A stretch of DNA of 64,000 bases from Tolypothrix sp. PCC 7910 (lineage in GTDB: Bacteria > Cyanobacteriota > Cyanobacteriia > Cyanobacteriales > Nostocaceae): positions 1,427,501 to 1,491,500 of the forward strand of contig NZ_CP050440.1 of assembly GCF_011769525.1 (NCBI RefSeq), given 5' to 3'. A model generated the notes under the pieces. It made no database searches, was not told where the DNA came from, and saw nothing but the letters and a program-made list of their open reading frames with translations. Positions 38,526 to 47,411 of this stretch are shown here, one piece after another. Each line of letters starts with the position of its first letter. Position 1 is the stretch's first letter. The translations under genes and the position numbers were made by a program.

Positions 38526-40070
38526 ATGGAAAGTTGGGGTTACGCAAGGGTTAGCGGTGAGGAGCAGCAAACAGATAAAGGTGCGTTGCGTAAACAAATA
38601 GAACGCTTGCAAAATGCTGGATGTTCAAAAGTATACTGGGATATTCAGTCACGAACAACTGAAGTTAGGGAAGGACTACAACAATTAATTCATGACTTGA
38701 AGACATCTGCAAAGGGTAAGGTAGTATCTCTGCAATTCACTCGAATTGATCGGATCGGTTCATCATCACGTTTGTTTTATTCATTGTTGGAAGTATTGCG
38801 TTCCAAGGGGATTAAACTCATAGCTTTGGATCAAGGAGTTGATCCAGACAGTCTAGGTGGAGAATTAACTATTGATATGTTGCTCGCTGCTGCCAAATTT
38901 GAAGTCAGAATGGTAACTGAGAGGTTAAAGAGCGAACGTCGTCATCGAGTCACCCAAGGGAAAAGTCATCGAGTTGCCCCATTAGGATACCGTATCGACA
39001 AAGATAAATATGTACGCGATGACTCACCATGCGTTTGCTTGTTAGAAGGGCAAAGAGAATTAAGTGTATCTGATGTAGCTAGATATATTTTTAATACTTT
39101 TTTTGAATGCGGTTCAGTTGCAGCTACCGTGCGTAAATTGCACTCAGATTTTGGCATAGAAACAAAAGCTTTTGATTGGCATAAGCCAGAGAAATCTTCA
39201 CGAATTATCAGCGATGACGACTTAGATACAATTGTCTTTACACCAGCTAAAGCTAACCACCCTCTGCGTTATCCTTGGTCTGGATTAAGATGGTCAATTC
39301 CTGGTTTAAAAGCATTATTAGTCAACCCTGTTTATGCAGGAGGTTTACCTTTTGATACTTATGTGAAATCAAAAGGTAAGCGTAAACATTTTGACGAGTG
39401 GAAGGTAAAATGGGGAACCCACGACGATGAAGCTATCATTACCTGTGCCGAACATGAACAAATCAAACAGATGATCCGCAGTAATCGCCATAACCGATGG
39501 GCTTCCAGAGACGATAACGAAATCAACCCATTTTCTAATTTAATTAAATGCGCTAATTGTGGAGGTTCAATGACGCGCCATGCCAAACGAGTAGATAAGC
39601 AGGGACAAGCTATATATTATTATCAATGCCGATTGTATAAAGCTGGCAACTGTAGTAATAAAACGATGATTTCATCAAAAATATTAGATATCCAAGTTGT
39701 AGATTTATTGGCACAGGAAGCCGAACGATTAGCAAATTTGGTGGAAACGGATGAGCCAATTATTATAGAGGAACCACCAGAAGTGAAAACTCTCCGCGCA
39801 TCGCTGAATAATCTGGAAACCTTACCACCAAGTTCAGCCATTGAACAAATCAAAAATGACCTCAAAGAACAAATTGCGATCGCACTCGGAGCAAGAAATA
39901 ACGCATCCAGAGAATCGTTGATTGCGAAAGAACGCATTATCCAGGCTTTTGCTAATAAAAGTTATTGGCAAGGACTTAATGCTCAAGATAAAAGAGCAAT
40001 CCTCAATGGTTGCGTTAAAAAAATCTGCGTAAATGGTAACTTTGTCACAGCCATTGAGTATCAGTACTAG
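38526..40070 (+). CDS. xisF: fdxN-element site-specific recombinase
   Basis: A large serine recombinase of 514 residues from ATG at 38,526 (MESWGYARVS). The catalytic Ser is in YARVSGEEQ (residue 10); the active-site arginines are in TRIDRIGSSSR and the SERRHR segment. It has a recombinase domain to about residue 300, a zinc ribbon (KCANCGGSM ... YYQCRLYKAGNCSNK), and a C-terminal coiled coil. The sequence matches the XisF protein of Anabaena PCC 7120, which excises the fdxN element. In that strain XisF lies next to the element end. Here it is displaced 16 kb inward. Confidence 0.9.
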   Translation: MESWGYARVSGEEQQTDKGALRKQIERLQNAGCSKVYWDIQSRTTEVREGLQQLIHDLKTSAKGKVVSLQFTRIDRIGSSSRLFYSLLEVLRSKGIKLIALDQGVDPDSLGGELTIDMLLAAAKFEVRMVTERLKSERRHRVTQGKSHRVAPLGYRIDKDKYVRDDSPCVCLLEGQRELSVSDVARYIFNTFFECGSVAATVRKLHSDFGIETKAFDWHKPEKSSRIISDDDLDTIVFTPAKANHPLRYPWSGLRWSIPGLKALLVNPVYAGGLPFDTYVKSKGKRKHFDEWKVKWGTHDDEAIITCAEHEQIKQMIRSNRHNRWASRDDNEINPFSNLIKCANCGGSMTRHAKRVDKQGQAIYYYQCRLYKAGNCSNKTMISSKILDIQVVDLLAQEAERLANLVETDEPIIIEEPPEVKTLRASLNNLETLPPSSAIEQIKNDLKEQIAIALGARNNASRESLIAKERIIQAFANKSYWQGLNAQDKRAILNGCVKKICVNGNFVTAIEYQY

Positions 40071-40137
40071 TTCAAGACTTGGTTAGCTGATATGCGTTCT
40101 ATGTTGCACATTCTCTGTGGAGATTGTCATTTATCCT

Positions 40138-40485
40138 TTAAGCAGAAGGACGGCAAATCATCACCCCTTCTTTCTGTGTCTGGGCTTTGGGATTACTGCC
40201 CATAGCGCGAACCGTTATCGTTGGTTCATAACCAGGGTAACAACGCACTAAAACTGTATCTTGCGATCGGGTTACATACAGAACATAAACTTGTTTACCT
40301 CCTAGTACGGCAGGTACAAGGCTAGGGGGAAGGGCGGCGGTTGCAACAACTGTTGATTGCTCAAGAGACTTTACATCTGACTGTTCAGATAGAACAGAGT
40401 TGTTCTCAAAGAACTGCAAACATATCAGTACTAGCGCCGTAATCGTGACAAGTACGGCATAAAATTTCGGGGTGAGTTTGAACAT
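40138..40485 (-). CDS. hypothetical membrane-anchored small protein
   Basis: This codes for 115 residues. One N-terminal membrane helix (about 8-26, FYAVLVTITALVLICLQFF) is followed by a polar periplasmic part with two Cys that could pair. It lies 30 bases downstream of the lipoprotein gene on the same strand, so it is likely co-transcribed with it. The function is unknown. Confidence 0.55.
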   Translation of the reverse strand: MFKLTPKFYAVLVTITALVLICLQFFENNSVLSEQSDVKSLEQSTVVATAALPPSLVPAVLGGKQVYVLYVTRSQDTVLVRCYPGYEPTITVRAMGSNPKAQTQKEGVMICRPSA

Positions 40486-40515
40486 AGTTTATTTAACCTT
40501 TTGGGTAAAAGTTCC

Positions 40516-41097
40516 CTAATTAGCTTTAGTAAGCTTCGCTGAGTCTATGTGCCATTGACGCTGCTCTGGAGTTGAGCCAGGAACATTATTAACTCGCCGT
40601 AAAACATAGTTACCGCGAAATCGCTGCGGCGTTCCATCAGCAGTGACGGCAGTAACAGTAACCGGAATATTAATGTACAGTGAACCTGCTGCCCCTTCTA
40701 ATTTACCTGGTTCTCCAACTTCTACAGCAACAGATGCGGTGTTGGCAAAACCCTGCTGAAACTGCTCAAATGATTGTTGGCTAGCAGCGCCATCTCCTGA
40801 CCAAGTTGAGTAGGCTTGTTTATAGTCGCGAATAGCGATCGCACTATAATAGTCCCGAATTACTTGGACTGCTTCTTGCTCAAGTTGGTTATCAGCAGTG
40901 TTTGGTGTGGGAGAGACTGGTGAGGAAGTTGGACTAGATGTGTCTGAGATATTGGCAACCGATGGGCTATTCACAGAAGATACTTGTGATGTGCCAGAGT
41001 TATTACAGCCTGTAATGGCGATCGCCAGTAGCATACCACCAATGACTCTACGGTGCTGTGTTAACCATATAGATAAAGGAAAGTTGCTCTTTGTCAA
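40516..41097 (-). CDS. lipoprotein with NTF2-like domain
   Basis: This codes for 193 residues. A signal peptide with lipobox AITGC is at about residue 30, so the mature protein would be lipid-anchored at Cys. A Ser/Pro/Thr-rich linker follows (about 31-72). The C-terminal domain (EQEAVQVIRDYYSAIAIRDYKQAYSTW and on) has the pattern of NTF2-like folds. The role is unknown. It reads with the small membrane gene downstream. Confidence 0.65.
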   Translation of the reverse strand: MTKSNFPLSIWLTQHRRVIGGMLLAIAITGCNNSGTSQVSSVNSPSVANISDTSSPTSSPVSPTPNTADNQLEQEAVQVIRDYYSAIAIRDYKQAYSTWSGDGAASQQSFEQFQQGFANTASVAVEVGEPGKLEGAAGSLYINIPVTVTAVTADGTPQRFRGNYVLRRVNNVPGSTPEQRQWHIDSAKLTKAN

Positions 41098-41282
41098 ACA
41101 TACCTCCTAGCAAATCTGCTGAGTGCTTTTCTAGATCCAGCATATCGAAAATGCACAGGATACTGCCATTGACAATTTAATATAAATATGCATTTAAATT
41201 GTCTGTAACGACCAATATAACGGGTAATTTCACCTTCGCCATTCATTTGAATCAGGTCTTTTTCTACCAAATTAATTGATGT

Positions 41283-41861
41283 CTAACCTTCTCCTGCTGC
41301 CAAAACTTGCGCTGTGGTCAGTTTTAAATCAGGAAAAGTAGCTGAAGCAATGTGATGACTCCCTTGAAACACAGCTTCTTCATAGAATCCGTCTACCAGC
41401 CGCAGTACTGTAACTTGTTCCTTACCAGGATCGATAATCCAATATTCCAGAATGCCCCGTGCGGCGTATTCTGATCGCTTATAGCGATAGTCCCGGTCTT
41501 CATTAACTTTACCAGGAGAGACGACCTCAACCACCAGTGCTGGAGATGGCATATCTTGAGTAATTGTGGCCCGTCCACCTCCCAGTGCTGCAAATAATTC
41601 CTCTGTTAATATCATTAAATCTGGCAGGCGAACGCGAGTGCGATTGCCTGTAACCACAATTTCTGTATCTTTATGACGTATAAGTTTTATGGGGACAAAC
41701 TTCAGAAATATCGATAGCAGGTATAGGGAAATGAGGTTATTTTTATCACTTTCTGGTGGCATTTCCACTAGTTCTCCATCTACTAGCTCATATTTGGTAT
41801 CTGTCCCATCGTTATAGGCGAGATATTCTTCTAGGGTGAGTTTTTTGGTTGCTGTAGTCAT
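41283..41861 (-). CDS. Uma2-family (DUF820) nuclease-like protein, A
   Basis: This codes for 192 residues. It has the Uma2 pattern: TLEEYLAYNDGTDTKYELVDGELVEMP, then RLPDLMILTEE, PALVVEVVSPGK and the GILEYWIIDP motif. The fold belongs to the PD-(D/E)XK nucleases, with Asp in LPDLMIL and Glu-Val in VVEVVSP. Cyanobacteria carry dozens of copies. Their biological role is still unclear. It is the first of four in this corner of the element. Confidence 0.85.
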   Translation of the reverse strand: MTTATKKLTLEEYLAYNDGTDTKYELVDGELVEMPPESDKNNLISLYLLSIFLKFVPIKLIRHKDTEIVVTGNRTRVRLPDLMILTEELFAALGGGRATITQDMPSPALVVEVVSPGKVNEDRDYRYKRSEYAARGILEYWIIDPGKEQVTVLRLVDGFYEEAVFQGSHHIASATFPDLKLTTAQVLAAGEG

Positions 41862-42012
41862 AGCGATCGCCCTTTCTAGCCTTTTTGTGAGAACTACTTC
41901 AGGTATACATCTGAATTTTAGCCAAGGTCATGGGCTACCAGAAGGTAAAGTGGTTTGTGCTTGTCTCCCTAAGCTCCAAGCTAAAATCAAAACAAACTGG
42001 AAAAATCTTGCT

Positions 42013-42591
42013 ATGGTAGCCTCTCAACAACCGCAAAAAATGACCATTGAGAAATATCTTGCATGGGAACCCCTGCAAGACCTTCGCTACGAATATTTCA
42101 ACGGCGAAGTTTTTGCGATGACAGGTGGTACAATTCCCCACAATGACATTGCACTGAATTTTTACAGAGCCTTATATCCACATTTACGTGCTAGAGGTTG
42201 CCGAGTGAATGTGTCTGACGTAAAAGTGCAACTTACACCTACAAGTGCTTACTATTATCCTGATGTTGTTGTCAGTTGCGATCCTCAAGACCTCAATGCT
42301 CGGAAATTTATTCAAAACCCAAAAATCATTGCCGAAGTTCTCTCTCCTGGTACCAGCAGTAAAGATAGGGGCGAAAAATTTACTAATTACCTGCAAATGC
42401 CTTCTTTGCAAGAATATTTATTGATAGATTCAGAAAAAATCTCTGTCGAACGCTACTGTCGGGGAGAAGGAAGAATGTGGCTTTACTATCCCTACACTGA
42501 GGGAGATATAGTTACCCTATCCAGCATTGAATTTGAAATTGCGATCGCACAACTATATGAAGGGGTTGTATTGGGAACAGAAGCAGAATAG
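42013..42591 (+). CDS. Uma2-family nuclease-like protein, B
   Basis: This codes for 192 residues from ATG 42,013. It has the subfamily pattern MTIEKYLAWEPLQDLRYEYFNGEVFAMTGGTIPH, YYYPDVVVSCD and KIIAEVLSPGTSSKDRGEKF. An upstream open frame of 59 codons is not family-like. A damaged copy of its 3' third lies at 43,420-43,545. Confidence 0.85.
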   Translation: MVASQQPQKMTIEKYLAWEPLQDLRYEYFNGEVFAMTGGTIPHNDIALNFYRALYPHLRARGCRVNVSDVKVQLTPTSAYYYPDVVVSCDPQDLNARKFIQNPKIIAEVLSPGTSSKDRGEKFTNYLQMPSLQEYLLIDSEKISVERYCRGEGRMWLYYPYTEGDIVTLSSIEFEIAIAQLYEGVVLGTEAE

Positions 42592-42710
42592 AGTTTTTGA
42601 CATCAAAGAACAGATTGTGATGATTGCGATTTCACTGGGAGCAACAAATCATGCATCTAAACAGTTTTTGATTTCTCAGGGGTAGACTTTACGAATTATT
42701 AATTTCAACG

Positions 42711-43358
42711 CTACGCCAAACTAGCTTGAAAAATCTGGATCGGGGTGAGATTTAATTCGGGAAAGGTTTGGGAGACAATGCGATCGCTATCTCGAAACTT
42801 ACTGATCTGATATTCTCCATCCACTAAGTTACAGATAGAGATTGTGGGTTGTTTGGGGTTACCGATAAAATTACGTCCACCCAACGCCGCATAGTCTATA
42901 ATCCAGTATTCAGGGATACCCATCTCTTCATAATCAGCATATTTCAAGTGGTAATCGTCCCGCCAGTTGCTTGATACAACCTCAATGACCAAAGGTATTG
43001 ATGCAGCATTACTGACAATCGATTCTTTTTTCCATAATTCTTCATTTGCCAGATTTTCACGATTTAGCACCAACAAATCTGGAAAGTAACCAGAATCTTT
43101 TTCGGGAGGTCTAACTATAGCTTGGTTCGGGACAATGTAGGGGAGTCCTAGACGTTTGATTTCAAAAGGAATTTCGATACCTAAAAACCCTTTAACTTCT
43201 TCATGTTCCCCTACTGGTTGTGCCATTTCCACCATTTCCCCATTATGTAGTTCGTAGCGTACCCCAGAATTTTCACGTAGGCGATCGACAAATTCCTCAA
43301 AGGTTACTAGCTTGGGTATGGCTTGGGTCATAGATGATAAAGAATTACTTAAAACCAT
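42711..43358 (-). CDS. Uma2-family nuclease-like protein, C
   Basis: This codes for 215 residues. Key segments are TFEEFVDRLRENSGVRYELHNGEMVEM, GYFPDLLVLNREN and IPLVIEVVSSNWRDDYHLKYADYEEMGIPEYWIID. The start at 43,358 or the ATG ten codons later (43,331) are equally likely. It has the same fold as the neighbours but belongs to a different branch. Confidence 0.82.
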   Translation of the reverse strand: MVLSNSLSSMTQAIPKLVTFEEFVDRLRENSGVRYELHNGEMVEMAQPVGEHEEVKGFLGIEIPFEIKRLGLPYIVPNQAIVRPPEKDSGYFPDLLVLNRENLANEELWKKESIVSNAASIPLVIEVVSSNWRDDYHLKYADYEEMGIPEYWIIDYAALGGRNFIGNPKQPTISICNLVDGEYQISKFRDSDRIVSQTFPELNLTPIQIFQASLA

Positions 43359-43419
43359 AGAAATATTATCTCTAATCTAGGGGAATGCAGACAGCTTTTC
43401 CACCAGGGTTAAGTACAAC

Positions 43420-43545
43420 TGAGGAAGATATGATTACTCTATCCAGCGTCGAATTTTAATTGGCGATGCCTGCGGTGGCGTAGCGATCGCACAACTATAT
43501 GAAGGGGTTGTATTGGGCGCAGAAGCAGAATAGACTTTTTGATAT
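43420..43545 (+). pseudogene. fragment of Uma2 gene B
   Basis: Bases 43,420-43,545 repeat the end of gene B (ggagatat.gttaccctatccagc ... gaaggggttgtattggg.gcagaagcagaatag) with several substitutions and an internal stop. The frame is broken. It is a duplicated remnant. Confidence 0.7.
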
Positions 43546-43559
43546 CAAAGCTCAGATTA

Positions 43560-44156
43560 CTATTTCACTAATGCCTGTTGAAAAGTCTTAATCGCATCCA
43601 CATGATTCACCATATTAATGCAGCGTAATAACAAATCTAGATCAATCCCTTGCAATTCCTCACTAGTGGTAACTCTTTCATAGTGAAGCGCATTGCCCTC
43701 ATCGCGCAGGTGATAGACTTCTAACACACCATCTTCCCACAACCATACTTCTGGAATCTTTAACCGCTTATATGCTTCTAGCTTGTCGATTCCACCACTG
43801 GTAAACACCACCTCAATCACCAAATCTGGACGCACTCGACCTGGAGCCAGTTTATAAGATTCATCTGCCTCTCGCTTGACAGCACCGGCTTCACTTTCCA
43901 AAGTCATTGAGCCAGTTGGGGTAAAATCAAATCCCGCCATCAGCAAATACAGTTCCACTAATGCCGCAATTCTTTTTTTAACAGTTTCGTGAGGTTCTCC
44001 AGGCATTCTGCGTATCTCCAAAACACCATCTAGGAAAGACAGTCGATATCCTGGACGATCTAACAACTGCTCAACGGCTTTAAACTCTCTCCAAGTCAAT
44101 CCCTCAAACAACAAGGGTGATTCTTTTATAGGTGTTGCGATCGTTGCTGGGGTCAT
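43560..44156 (-). CDS. Uma2-family nuclease-like protein, D
   Basis: This codes for 198 residues: FEGLTWREFKAVEQLLDRPGYRLSFLDGVLEIRRM, GRVRPDLVIEVVFTSGGIDKLEAYKRLKIPEVWLWEDG. The conserved Asp in RPDLVIEV and the usual DGVLEV ending are present. It is monocistronic. Confidence 0.82.
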   Translation of the reverse strand: MTPATIATPIKESPLLFEGLTWREFKAVEQLLDRPGYRLSFLDGVLEIRRMPGEPHETVKKRIAALVELYLLMAGFDFTPTGSMTLESEAGAVKREADESYKLAPGRVRPDLVIEVVFTSGGIDKLEAYKRLKIPEVWLWEDGVLEVYHLRDEGNALHYERVTTSEELQGIDLDLLLRCINMVNHVDAIKTFQQALVK

Positions 44157-44289
44157 AAAAGTCTCCAGTCTGTTTCCAGATGAGAACTAATCAGCTTTGT
44201 TGGTCAATTATCTGATTGTAACTTCTTGTTGGGAGAGCTAACCACAAGGATTCGGTTAGCTGGCGATCGCAATCAGCGATTATTCTTCC

Positions 44290-44326
44290 TTTGAGAGTTT
44301 TTTGGTTACTGTAGTCATAGCGATCG
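44290..44326 (-). repeat. copy of the Uma2 A 5' end
   Basis: The stretch gagttttttggttactgtagtcatagcgatcgcc matches the first codons and upstream bases of Uma2 gene A (at 41,840-41,872) with few changes. It has no downstream gene body. It shows that pieces of this gene set have been copied locally. Confidence 0.6.
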
Positions 44327-44339
44327 CCCACTGCGATGA

Positions 44340-44558
44340 GATGAGAGGTCAGTTGATGCCTTGAGTCTTTTGCTACTTGAAGATGAAGATGTTTACGTGC
44401 GTATATTTGCGGCTGATTCTCTTTTGACACTAAATCGTTCTAGACTGCTTAATATTTGGCAAAAAGCTTTAGATGATGAAAACACCTATGTTATTGAAGT
44501 AGCAAAGAAAGCAATTGATAATTTACAAAACTCCGAAGAATTGCTAGAAGCTGGCTAA
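44340..44558 (+). pseudogene. HEAT-repeat protein fragment
   Basis: A frame of about 70 codons (VDALSLLLLEDEDVYVRIFAADSLLTL ... NTYVIEVAKKAIDNLQ) has the look of two HEAT repeats. It has no good start (TTG at 44,361) and no upstream gene body. It is probably the end of a longer protein, cut by the neighbouring rearrangement. Confidence 0.45.
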
Positions 44559-44700
44559 ATTATTAACTGAATGTAAAATAGGGGATGAAACGTGCGATCG
44601 CAATTACGATGGAGTTAAAATGCGATTACCCTGAGGTTTACTGCAATATCAAAACCATTTGATCAAATGTGCGATCGCAACGTGCATGTACCCATCGTTA

Positions 44701-44832
44701 CTAGGCAGTTTTGTTTTTGGACTTTGTTTTTTCTGGTTCTGGAATATCCGAGTTAGATTTTAGCTCGGCTTTACGTTTTTCCCATTCCAGAACTGTGCGA
44801 ATTACCACTTGTGACCAAGATTCGTAAGCCAT
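44701..44832 (-). CDS. small hypothetical protein
   Basis: A 43-codon frame starting MAYESWSQVVIRTVLEWEKR, with a lysine-rich tail. Codon choice is normal and the peptide looks protein-like, but the ribosome site is weak. It is uncertain whether it is translated. The bases from 44,559 to 44,700 carry three HIP1-like cores and nothing else. Confidence 0.35.
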   Translation of the reverse strand: MAYESWSQVVIRTVLEWEKRKAELKSNSDIPEPEKTKSKNKTA

Positions 44833-45128
44833 AAGCACCGTTATTTGTTAATTTGAGGATAGCGAAAGTTGAATTTTTTTGTGTTCATTGCAAGCAATTG
44901 CTTGCGAGTAGAATGTTTGCAAAGAACAAAATTTTAGAAGTAGTTGAGATAGAGGAACTGAAGAGATAACCACAGGACTACAGCACTTGAGATAGGGTAA
45001 TGTGCAGTTTAATGGTAGAGGTAGTAGCGTTACAGAAATTTTCTTTGGAGATGCAACCCTGTTAAAGAATTAGGTTTTATGTAGCGACTTCAAACAATTT
45101 GGTTATGAATTGTACTTGAATAATTATA
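44833..45128. other. intergenic, no gene seen
   Basis: The sequence is AT-rich with no convincing frame or hairpin. The short direct word tgcaagcaattgcttgcgagtag near 44,888 is a partial palindrome (gcaagcaattgcttgc). Confidence 0.35.
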
Positions 45129-45509
45129 TTAATCAAGCGTTTCAGCCACAGTATAAGAAGACTTGAGGTTTTCTAACTCCTGAAAGCTCAAAGAACGCAA
45201 TTCATCTGTTTGCTGCTTGACTATACCTAAAAATTCCTTAAACTGAGGACATGATTGGCACTTTACCTGAGTTCCTGGGATTAAACATTCACACACAAAC
45301 TTTGGTCTTTCTTTAAAAGTGCGATCGCAGTCACTACATGCATATTTTTGTAGGCCATCCACTCTACCAATTTTCACAAGCTGAGTGGAATTGCACCTAG
45401 GACATCCAATCCCATAAGTTTTAGGCTGTGGTTGCCATTTCTTTAGAGCTTGTTGCATAGCAACTTCGCACCTAAGTTTATTGAAATCGAAAATTTTTTG
45501 GGTATTCAT
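45129..45509 (-). CDS. zinc-ribbon protein next to the recombinase
   Basis: This codes for 126 residues from ATG at 45,509. A treble-clef zinc ribbon (GCPRCNSTQLVKIGR ... KYACSDCDRTFKERPKFVCEC) resembles the N-terminal ribbon of InsA/IS1-type transposition proteins. A second Cys pair (KCQSCPQF) follows. It begins 22 bases downstream of the serine recombinase stop on the same strand. It is probably co-transcribed with it. It may be a recombination accessory, but that is inferred. Confidence 0.6.
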   Translation of the reverse strand: MNTQKIFDFNKLRCEVAMQQALKKWQPQPKTYGIGCPRCNSTQLVKIGRVDGLQKYACSDCDRTFKERPKFVCECLIPGTQVKCQSCPQFKEFLGIVKQQTDELRSLSFQELENLKSSYTVAETLD

Positions 45510-45530
45510 AATCACAGATTAGAATAAACT

Positions 45531-47072
45531 TCAAATTTTGAGAATAACTTCATTAACTTCTTTATTCTGGACAGTGATCCTCTGGACAATCTGCTGAAAA
45601 ATTTTGACCTTATCATCAGGAGAAAGTGTGTGCCAGATTGCCAAATTATTCCCTGCACGAATAATTTCCTCTGTACTTTTATTCAAAATAGAGTCAGATA
45701 TAAAAGGATTAATTTCCTCCTCAATTTGCTGACGAACCTTAGTCTTCAGGTTTTCCAAATCTGGATCAAAACCCGGAATGCTGTTGAGAGCATCTAGCCT
45801 AGACTCCAATTCCTTTAACTTCTCTGACTTTCCCTGTGGTATGGGAGATTGCTCTAACTCATTTGCGAGAGTCTGAGAACGTTGCACTAAAGTCTGAATC
45901 AGAGCATCCTCAATATTTTGTTTCCGAGTAGATATGAGATTTTTACATCCCATACCTGCGTATCTACAGGCAAAGTAATAATACATTCCTCCCTCTCTAC
46001 GTTTAGCACTTTTAGTAATGCATTTAGAACCACATTCAGCACAAAAAACAAGCCCACTTTGATACGCATATTCTCTATATGAGTTAGTGCCATCAATTTC
46101 TGGATTTGCGATTGGCCCTTTCTTGTTATTAAACTTGAGTATGCGCTGAATTTCTAAGTATTCTTCATCAGTAATGAGTCTGTGTTCGGGATGCGTATTA
46201 TAGATAAATTCCCAGTTTTCGCGTTGATTCTTCTTTCTTTTACCTTTTCCTAGATTGATTCGTTGCATATAGGCAGTATGTCCACATAACACAGGATTAC
46301 TTAACCACCAAATAAACCCTGTAACTGTCCAATGAAATTTACCATCGCTACCATTTCTCTTGTGGTTAATTTTAGCCAAGCCATATTTTTGAAATATGAC
46401 TTTTAAAGCCCTAGTAGCTCCTTTAGCATCCAAAAAAATATCAATGCAATCTCTGGCAATTTCCTTAACTGTTAAAACATTTAGTTTTGTTATGTCTGTT
46501 TCATGATAAAGTTCTCGAAAATTAGATGGTCTGTTGGATATGAGGCAGAGAAATGGAGCCTCATTCAGTTGATAGCGCTCTTTAACAGTTTTATAACCCC
46601 AAGGGTAAGATTCACTAGCTGCTTTTTGATCGCGACGGTATTTTTTACCATGACGTACTCGCTCTGATAAAAGGTCAGTTTCCCATTCAGCAAGAGAGCC
46701 TAATAAATTAAGCATTAATTTACCTTGGGATGTCGTCAAATCAATTTCTTGGTCTAAAACTCGGAGATTTATGGAAGCATTGACAAAATTTCCTACACAC
46801 TCTCGCAGCTTCGGTAAAGAACGTGCAATTCTGTCGATCCTAGTGATGACGACTTCATCTATCTTCGCTTCGCCGATTGATTTCATCAATTCTTTCAAAG
46901 CAGGTCTGTTATCCTTACTACCAGATTGAATATCTTGAAAAATTTCTGTCGCTCCGGCCGCTTTGAGTCTTGCTATCTGTTGTTCCAATGCATGAGAATC
47001 AACAGCTTGTTCACGAGAAGAAACTCTAGCATAACCAACTATTATTTTGATTTTGTCTAATTTGCTGAGCAT
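45531..47072 (-). CDS. large serine recombinase, second
   Basis: This codes for 513 residues from ATG 47,072, with AAGGAG 4 bases upstream. The catalytic Ser is in VGYARVSSREQ. RIDRIARS carries active-site arginines, followed by GKLMLNLLGSLAEWETDLLSER. The recombinase domain has the subfamily insert WGYKTVKERYQL. A zinc ribbon (FCAECGSKCITKS ... CRYAGMGCKNLIS) and a helical tail follow. It is related to XisF but clearly distinct. Its own attachment sites are not evident. It may derive from an element that merged with the fdxN element. Confidence 0.88.
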   Translation of the reverse strand: MLSKLDKIKIIVGYARVSSREQAVDSHALEQQIARLKAAGATEIFQDIQSGSKDNRPALKELMKSIGEAKIDEVVITRIDRIARSLPKLRECVGNFVNASINLRVLDQEIDLTTSQGKLMLNLLGSLAEWETDLLSERVRHGKKYRRDQKAASESYPWGYKTVKERYQLNEAPFLCLISNRPSNFRELYHETDITKLNVLTVKEIARDCIDIFLDAKGATRALKVIFQKYGLAKINHKRNGSDGKFHWTVTGFIWWLSNPVLCGHTAYMQRINLGKGKRKKNQRENWEFIYNTHPEHRLITDEEYLEIQRILKFNNKKGPIANPEIDGTNSYREYAYQSGLVFCAECGSKCITKSAKRREGGMYYYFACRYAGMGCKNLISTRKQNIEDALIQTLVQRSQTLANELEQSPIPQGKSEKLKELESRLDALNSIPGFDPDLENLKTKVRQQIEEEINPFISDSILNKSTEEIIRAGNNLAIWHTLSPDDKVKIFQQIVQRITVQNKEVNEVILKI

Positions 47073-47411
47073 CTGGCTCCTTCTTAATTTACTAAAATTC
47101 ATTCCATGAACATTCATATTAATGAGACATTAATATGAGAATGTTAGCAGATTTTTGTGCATATCTACTTCCTATGGGGTATGCACAAAAGCTAGTCAAA
47201 TCAAGGAATTTTGGCATATTTAAAGTACTCCTTTACAATCGATTTTGCCCGTCAATTCCAAATAGAAATTAGAAAACAAAAGCTATTATTTACTCGTTTA
47301 TGTCACCTCCTAAAAAAATCTGCTCTGAAACTAGCTTGTCAGAGCAGATTTTAAATTTCATTCTTTGTGCATCTTTTTTGAAACTTGTTACTTTTGTTTA
47401 CAAAACCTCTT
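47073..47411. other. intergenic with a terminator hairpin
   Basis: A hairpin with perfect 14-bp arms (AAAATCTGCTCTGA at 47,315-47,328 and its complement at 47,339-47,352) is followed on the minus strand by a T-run, so it terminates the 47,412-48,260 gene. The rest holds no gene. Confidence 0.7.

Noticed and set aside
44191-44430. Minus-strand 79-codon frame
   Set aside because: It overlaps a HEAT remnant and a copied Uma2 start, and resembles no protein.
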